Assembly (NCBI GenBank): GCA_944389215.1 | Contig: CALXLN010000066.1 | Span: forward strand, 1 to 36,508 | Source of the DNA: an uncultured Opitutales bacterium | GTDB lineage: Bacteria > Verrucomicrobiota > Verrucomicrobiia > Opitutales > Intestinicryptomonadaceae | Reading direction: 5' to 3' | DNA length: 36,508 bases | In this document: one piece after another, positions 32,768 to 36,508 of the stretch | How positions within the stretch are numbered: position 1 is the stretch's first letter | How the letters are laid out: each line of letters starts with the position of its first letter | Program-made: the position numbers and the translations under genes | The notes under the pieces: generated by a model | What the model saw: only the letters and a program-made list of their open reading frames with translations | What the model was told of the DNA's origin: nothing | Database searches by the model: none

Positions 32768-33583
32768 ATGGCCGAAGACAATACAAAGTTGGGTTTTTCT
32801 TACTCGGTTGCCTTGCATTTAGGAGTAGCGATAGCCGCCATCGTATCGGTATTCGTGTCTTCCCTTTGGAGGGATGACGATATAGAGCCTCCCCAACCGT
32901 TTGAGTTGGTCGAGCCCCCGCCCGAACAACCCGCGCCCGAAACGCTTGCGCCCGAACCATCCTCGCAAATACTCCAGCCCAAGGTCGACAAAATAGATCC
33001 TTTGGACTTGCCAGAGCCGCAGCCCGAACCAGAGCCCGAGCCGCAGCCCGAACCGCAACCCGAGCCGCAGCCCGCAGAGCCCGCGCCCAAACCGCAACCA
33101 AAGCCTACTCCAAAGCCCACCCCAAAACCTAAACCGAAAAAAGTATCCTACGCCGATTTTATCAAGGAAAACCCCAAGGTAAACCGCCACACCCAGACGC
33201 GCACCGCTCCGCGAAAGCCAGTAGTTGCGCCAAAAATAAATGCGGTAACCACCGCCATTCAAAACATCGCCACAAACAAAAGCACCAATTACCAAAATTC
33301 GGCGGCTTTTGCGAACGCCAAACAGGCTTACTTGCAACTTATACACTTCACAGCAAAGCACAACTGGATTGCGCCTGAATCCACCGCGGGAATGTCGTTT
33401 TCGGCAAGAATAGCGTTTAATTTAAGCAAGTCGGGCGGAATAAGCAATGTAAGAATAATACAAAGCAGCGGCAACGCCGATTTCGACAAATCCGTAATCG
33501 CCGTTTTCAACAATATCACCCTTCCGCCTCCTCCGGAAGGTCTGGGAGAAACAATCACTTTGACGTTTAAAACGGAAATTTAA
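32768..33583 (+). CDS. tonB: TonB-like energy-transducing protein
   Basis: A 271-residue inner-membrane-anchored protein that would span the periplasm and pull on outer-membrane transporters. One helix (about 12-34, SVALHLGVAIAAIVSVFVSSLW) precedes a rigid Pro-rich spacer of Pro-Glu, Pro-Gln and Pro-Lys pairs (about 40-125). The TonB-type C-terminal domain (about 175-271) has HFTAKHNWIAPESTAG, FNLSKSGGISNVRIIQSSG, FDKSVIAVFNN and LPPPPEGLGE. The simple Pro repeats could vary in copy number. The reading frame opens 7 bases after exbD, completing an exbB-exbD-tonB operon. TolA is an alternative, but the C-terminal pattern favours TonB. Confidence 0.9.
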   Translation: MAEDNTKLGFSYSVALHLGVAIAAIVSVFVSSLWRDDDIEPPQPFELVEPPPEQPAPETLAPEPSSQILQPKVDKIDPLDLPEPQPEPEPEPQPEPQPEPQPAEPAPKPQPKPTPKPTPKPKPKKVSYADFIKENPKVNRHTQTRTAPRKPVVAPKINAVTTAIQNIATNKSTNYQNSAAFANAKQAYLQLIHFTAKHNWIAPESTAGMSFSARIAFNLSKSGGISNVRIIQSSGNADFDKSVIAVFNNITLPPPPEGLGETITLTFKTEI

Positions 33584-34012
33584 CGCTTTCAGGCTTGAAT
33601 GCGCGCGCGATGCCAGAAAATCTTCAAACCGCCTTCAAACACCGCCTTTGCCCAAAAAAGCCTTCAATGGCGCGCGCTGCTGCGCGCCCGCCCGCCGGCG
33701 CAAACCTTTTCCACGCGCGAATCTTCCGCCGGCACAAGGCAATACGATTTGCGTTTCCGCCAAGTTTTACGCAGCGCTTGCGAATCCCAAAGCATCCGCA
33801 TTTTGCGCAAAATTTTAGCAGGGCTAAAACTTGTTGCCGCAGAGCTTTCATTGCTTGCAATATAAATTTCACGCAATAATAAATCCGCTTTTTACATTGC
33901 TAAAAGCCCGTCATTTTAAGAATTTCCGAACATCAACCCTGCTTTTGCTGCAAACCGAATGCCGAAAGAAAAAATTGAACGGTAAAATCCAATCCAAGTC
34001 TAACAGAACAAA
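33584..34012. other. Non-coding stretch downstream of tonB
   Basis: About 430 bases with no convincing gene. The first half is GC-rich and contains a 7-bp-arm hairpin (GGCGCGC at 33669-33675, GCGCGCC at 33682-33688) without a T-run, so it is not a standard terminator. The second half is AT-rich and presumably holds the metallophosphoesterase promoter. Composition resembles the 11491-11843 gap. Confidence 0.45.
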
Positions 34013-34891
34013 ATGCAAAAATTGAGCATAAGACACAAGCTTGTACTGCTATTCCCCATAATGGCGCTTTGGGTCTGGGCGTTTGTCGTAGAGCCGTATT
34101 TCATTACGGTAACAGAAGAAATCAAAATTTGTTCTCCGACGTGGGACGCAAAGCTGGACGGCTTGAAAGTCGGAATCTGGGGCGACATTCACGGGCGCGG
34201 AATACCGCTAGAAAATCTGCGCATAGGCAACCAGGCAAAAAAATTAAATTCCATGAAGCCTGATATAATATTTTTGCTGGGCGACTATATTACCAGAAGT
34301 TTCTTCGGAGAATCAATGGACGAAAAAGAGCTCTCAAAAATTTTGTCAACCCTGAAAGCTCCCTACGGCGTATACGCAATTATGGGCAACCACGATTCGT
34401 ACTTCAGCAGGCCCAAAATAAGAAAAATGCTGCGGGCGGCAAATATAGACGTAATAGAAAATTCAAACCGCAAAATATCCACTCCCAAGGGAGATTTCTA
34501 CGTCGCCGCCATAGCCGACCCCGTTACTTCAAGCTACTCCTACCGCGCCGCGTTTAAAAAAATCCCCCAAGGAGCCCCCGTGATATTTTTAACGCACTCC
34601 CACGATGTAATCCGAGAGATTCCAAACGCTGCAAGCGTGTCTTTCGCAGGACATACCCACGGGGGGCAGGTACGGATACCGTTTTTGGGCCCTATTGCAA
34701 CCCATTCGATATACGGCCGACATTTTTCCGACGGGCTAATACAATACGAGAACCGGCTGATATACGTAAATATCGGCACCGGAATGAGCCGCTATCCTGT
34801 AAGATTCCTCTGCCCTCCGACGATTACGCTTGCAAAAATCTATAAAGGGAACCAATCTGAGTCAGTGCCTTCGCCCAAAACTATAAAATAA
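34013..34891 (+). CDS. Membrane-anchored calcineurin-like metallophosphoesterase
   Basis: A 292-residue hydrolase with an N-terminal membrane anchor (about 10-28, LVLLFPIMALWVWAFVVEP), then the metal-site motifs GIWGDIHGRG (about 55-64), FLLGDY, IMGNHDSYF, FLTHSHDV and FAGHTHGGQVRIP. The block order and GHTHGGQ match the YaeI/YkuE branch of phosphodiesterases; relatives act on lipid-linked phosphates. GDIH stands in place of the more common SDxH, but the metal-binding Asp and His remain. Its substrate cannot be told here. The gene lies upstream of the porin gene in the same direction with a short gap. Confidence 0.88.
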   Translation: MQKLSIRHKLVLLFPIMALWVWAFVVEPYFITVTEEIKICSPTWDAKLDGLKVGIWGDIHGRGIPLENLRIGNQAKKLNSMKPDIIFLLGDYITRSFFGESMDEKELSKILSTLKAPYGVYAIMGNHDSYFSRPKIRKMLRAANIDVIENSNRKISTPKGDFYVAAIADPVTSSYSYRAAFKKIPQGAPVIFLTHSHDVIREIPNAASVSFAGHTHGGQVRIPFLGPIATHSIYGRHFSDGLIQYENRLIYVNIGTGMSRYPVRFLCPPTITLAKIYKGNQSESVPSPKTIK

Positions 34892-34944
34892 GGGTAGTTA
34901 ACCGGCGCTAAATAAAGACGATAAAAAATTAATTTCCCTGCAAT

Positions 34945-36351
34945 ATGAAAAATAAAACGCTTGTATTTCTGCTGTCGTTGCTTGCTCTATACCAGGCGTC
35001 CGCCCTCCAAAGGAACTATTTCACAGGCGACAATTACGGTGTAAACAGCGACGTCGCAACCGTGTTCGATTCGGCGTACTACGATAAAATTGTCAACAAT
35101 AATCCCATTTGGGACCTTACATTCGAGCAATGGTTCAACGGTCCGCACGCGACAGGCGGATGGTTTGGCGCAAGAAACTCTTTAGAGGAAGCTGGAATAG
35201 TTCCGGTGCTGTCGTATATAGGCAACTTTGCCGCCAATCCCGACGGAGGCAAAAGCCGCGGCGCAAGCGTTACAAGCAGCGTGAATATGGGGCTTGGAGT
35301 GGACTTAAAACAAGTAACATCCATAAAGGAACTTGACGGCTGGAGCATAGGCAATACTTGGGTATGGCGTTTTGGCGACAGCCTTACGAAAGAGCGCATA
35401 GGCAATACATTCAATGTCCAGCAAAATTTTGGCAGCCAAACCGTACGCCTCCAATCGCTATTTTTGCAGTATGTCAAGACATTCGACGACGATTGGCAGC
35501 TGCGCGTAAAATTCGGGCGCTTCGCCGCCGGAGACAACTTTTTGACAAAACCCATTTACTGGCTCTATCAAAACAACGCCTTTGACGGAAACCCCGTGGG
35601 AATATTTAACCAAACGAAGTGGTCCGCATACCCTGGAAGCACATGGGCGGCCGCGGCGCAGATAAAATACAAAGACGGGCAATATTTCCGCGCGGGCGTC
35701 TTTCAAATCAACACCGACCGCCAAGATTCCGTCGGAATGCACGGGCTCGACTGGTCGTTCCACGGAGAAGGCGTAAACGCCAACTTTGAAGGCGGATGGG
35801 ACATAAACCACGACGATAGCGGACGCTCTCCCGGCAACATTTCTGTCGGAATCGCCGCCGACTGGTACAATGCCCAACACAACAACAATCCTTTGGCGTA
35901 TTCGCCTTTTAACTGCACCGTGTATGTTCAGGCTGACTACATGGTTTACAATATGGGTTTCGTAAAGCAGGACGAACCCTATTATATACCCCGCAAAGGG
36001 GAAAAATACCGCGACCTCAGGGGAATCATTCTTTGGGGAGTTTTTCAGTACGACCCTTATGAAAATCTGGCTTATATGCCCTATTTTGCCAACGGAGGTA
36101 TACTGTTTAACGCCCCGTTCAAGTCGCGCGCCGACGACGTGCTGTGTTTCGGGGCGGCCTACGGCAAGTATTCTTCAGACCTCAGGGACAAAGAGCGCGG
36201 CTCTTATGAAATAGCCCTCGAACTGAATTACAAGTTTCAAATAAACCGATTCTCATTTTTGCAGCCCAATATCCAATACATAATAAATACCAAGGGCGGA
36301 GAGTGTCCGAACGCGCTGGTTCTAGGAATGCAATTCGGGCTGAATCTGTAA
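34945..36351 (+). CDS. OprB-like carbohydrate-selective porin
   Basis: A 468-residue outer-membrane beta-barrel. A signal peptide (MKNKTLVFLLSLLALYQASA) is followed by an NxxxW-type region (WFNGPHATGGWFGARNSLEEAG), repeated amphipathic strands rich in Tyr/Trp/Gly (VWRFGDSL, LFLQYVKTFDDDWQLRVKFGRFAAGDNF, WSAYPGSTWAAAAQIKY) and a C-terminal QFGLNL end. This matches OprB-family sugar porins. It would move sugars released by the glycan-degrading enzymes at the left of the window, though it is far from them. It begins 54 bases after the metallophosphoesterase stop. The final residue is Leu rather than the Phe often seen for barrel assembly. Confidence 0.85.
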   Translation: MKNKTLVFLLSLLALYQASALQRNYFTGDNYGVNSDVATVFDSAYYDKIVNNNPIWDLTFEQWFNGPHATGGWFGARNSLEEAGIVPVLSYIGNFAANPDGGKSRGASVTSSVNMGLGVDLKQVTSIKELDGWSIGNTWVWRFGDSLTKERIGNTFNVQQNFGSQTVRLQSLFLQYVKTFDDDWQLRVKFGRFAAGDNFLTKPIYWLYQNNAFDGNPVGIFNQTKWSAYPGSTWAAAAQIKYKDGQYFRAGVFQINTDRQDSVGMHGLDWSFHGEGVNANFEGGWDINHDDSGRSPGNISVGIAADWYNAQHNNNPLAYSPFNCTVYVQADYMVYNMGFVKQDEPYYIPRKGEKYRDLRGIILWGVFQYDPYENLAYMPYFANGGILFNAPFKSRADDVLCFGAAYGKYSSDLRDKERGSYEIALELNYKFQINRFSFLQPNIQYIINTKGGECPNALVLGMQFGLNL

Positions 36352-36365
36352 GACCGTCCACAAAT

Positions 36366-36399
36366 GCCGCCGTTGAAAAACCCGACAGAAACGGGCGGC
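36366..36399 (+). terminator. Imperfect hairpin after the porin gene, possible terminator
   Basis: GCCGCCGTT (36366-36374) pairs with AACGGGCGGC (36390-36399) apart from one bulged base. No clear T-run follows, so termination is uncertain. Confidence 0.3.
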
Positions 36400-36482
36400 T
36401 GATAAAAACAAAATTGTGCGCCGCGCTAAAAAAAACTTGCAATGGAAAAAAAGATAGGTTTTAGTTTACGCCTTTAAATTTC

Positions 36483-36508
36483 GGCGTGGTAGCCAAGTGG
36501 TAAGGCAA
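36483..36508 (+). tRNA. 5' part of a tRNA gene, cut by window edge (possibly tRNA-Cys)
   Basis: GGCGTGG (acceptor 5' strand), TA, then GCC-AAGTGGTAA-GGC form a tRNA acceptor and D-arm with the conserved GG of the D-loop. The anticodon is outside the window. The D-arm pattern resembles Cys or Gln tRNAs; a Cys tRNA starting GGCG is the best guess, not a firm call. Confidence 0.75.

Noticed and set aside
32253-33101. 282-residue minus-strand frame across exbD and tonB
   Set aside because: Antisense shadow with Ala/Arg-rich composition created by the Pro repeats.

Overview
The window is a stretch of chromosome from a Gram-negative bacterium, most likely a gut-type member of the Verrucomicrobiota (Opitutae-like). 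This placement is inferred from several traits seen together: secreted glycan-degrading enzymes with a sulfatase, an OprB-type porin, an ExbB-ExbD-TonB system, an LPS-export (OstA/LptA-like) protein, and a giant secreted protein of tandem Ig-like repeats. Convincing Shine-Dalgarno sites are also scarce. No phage, plasmid, CRISPR or insertion-sequence genes were recognised.

Layout. (a) 1-6530 is a glycan-degradation and accessory region. It holds a sulfatase (cut by the window edge) behind a clan GH-A-like glycoside hydrolase on the minus strand, then a divergent pair of small DNA-binding-type proteins flanking a 17-bp-arm palindrome, a uracil-DNA-glycosylase-superfamily gene, and a secreted GH43 enzyme with a C-terminal discoidin-like domain. 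(b) 6898-11490 is a tight minus-strand housekeeping operon, dapA-dapB-ruvA-mrp-mtaB, followed upstream by a GNAT acetyltransferase. (c) 12545-19204 is a plus-strand run: cysteine synthase, PhnP-like metallo-beta-lactamase-fold hydrolase, ElbB-like protein, a very long LptC/OstA-repeat protein, an inositol-monophosphatase-family enzyme and nadC. Spacing is short or overlapping throughout, so most of it is probably one transcript.

(d) 19923-31289 is one gene on the minus strand. It encodes a secreted protein of about 3,790 residues: signal peptide, an N-terminal beta-rich region, about 32 Ig-like domains and a short C-terminal domain. A rubredoxin-like zinc/iron-knuckle sequence is inserted in the C-C' loop of one Ig-like repeat. 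The gene ends in a strong terminator and is divergent from exbB-exbD-tonB (31515-33583), with recognisable promoter-like elements on both sides. A decayed, inverted copy of about 75 bp of one Ig repeat lies beyond its 3' end. (e) 34013-36351 carries a membrane-anchored metallophosphoesterase and an OprB-like porin. The window ends inside the 5' half of a tRNA.

How the parts may work together (inference): the sulfatase, GH-A-like enzyme and GH43 enzyme would release sugars from sulfated or decorated glycans outside the cell or in the periplasm. The OprB-like porin and the TonB system would move products across the outer membrane, and the giant Ig-repeat protein is a candidate surface adhesin or scaffold. 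The most unusual items are the rubredoxin-like insertion in the giant protein, the HTH/RHH divergent pair with its palindrome, and the LptC plus multi-OstA fusion.
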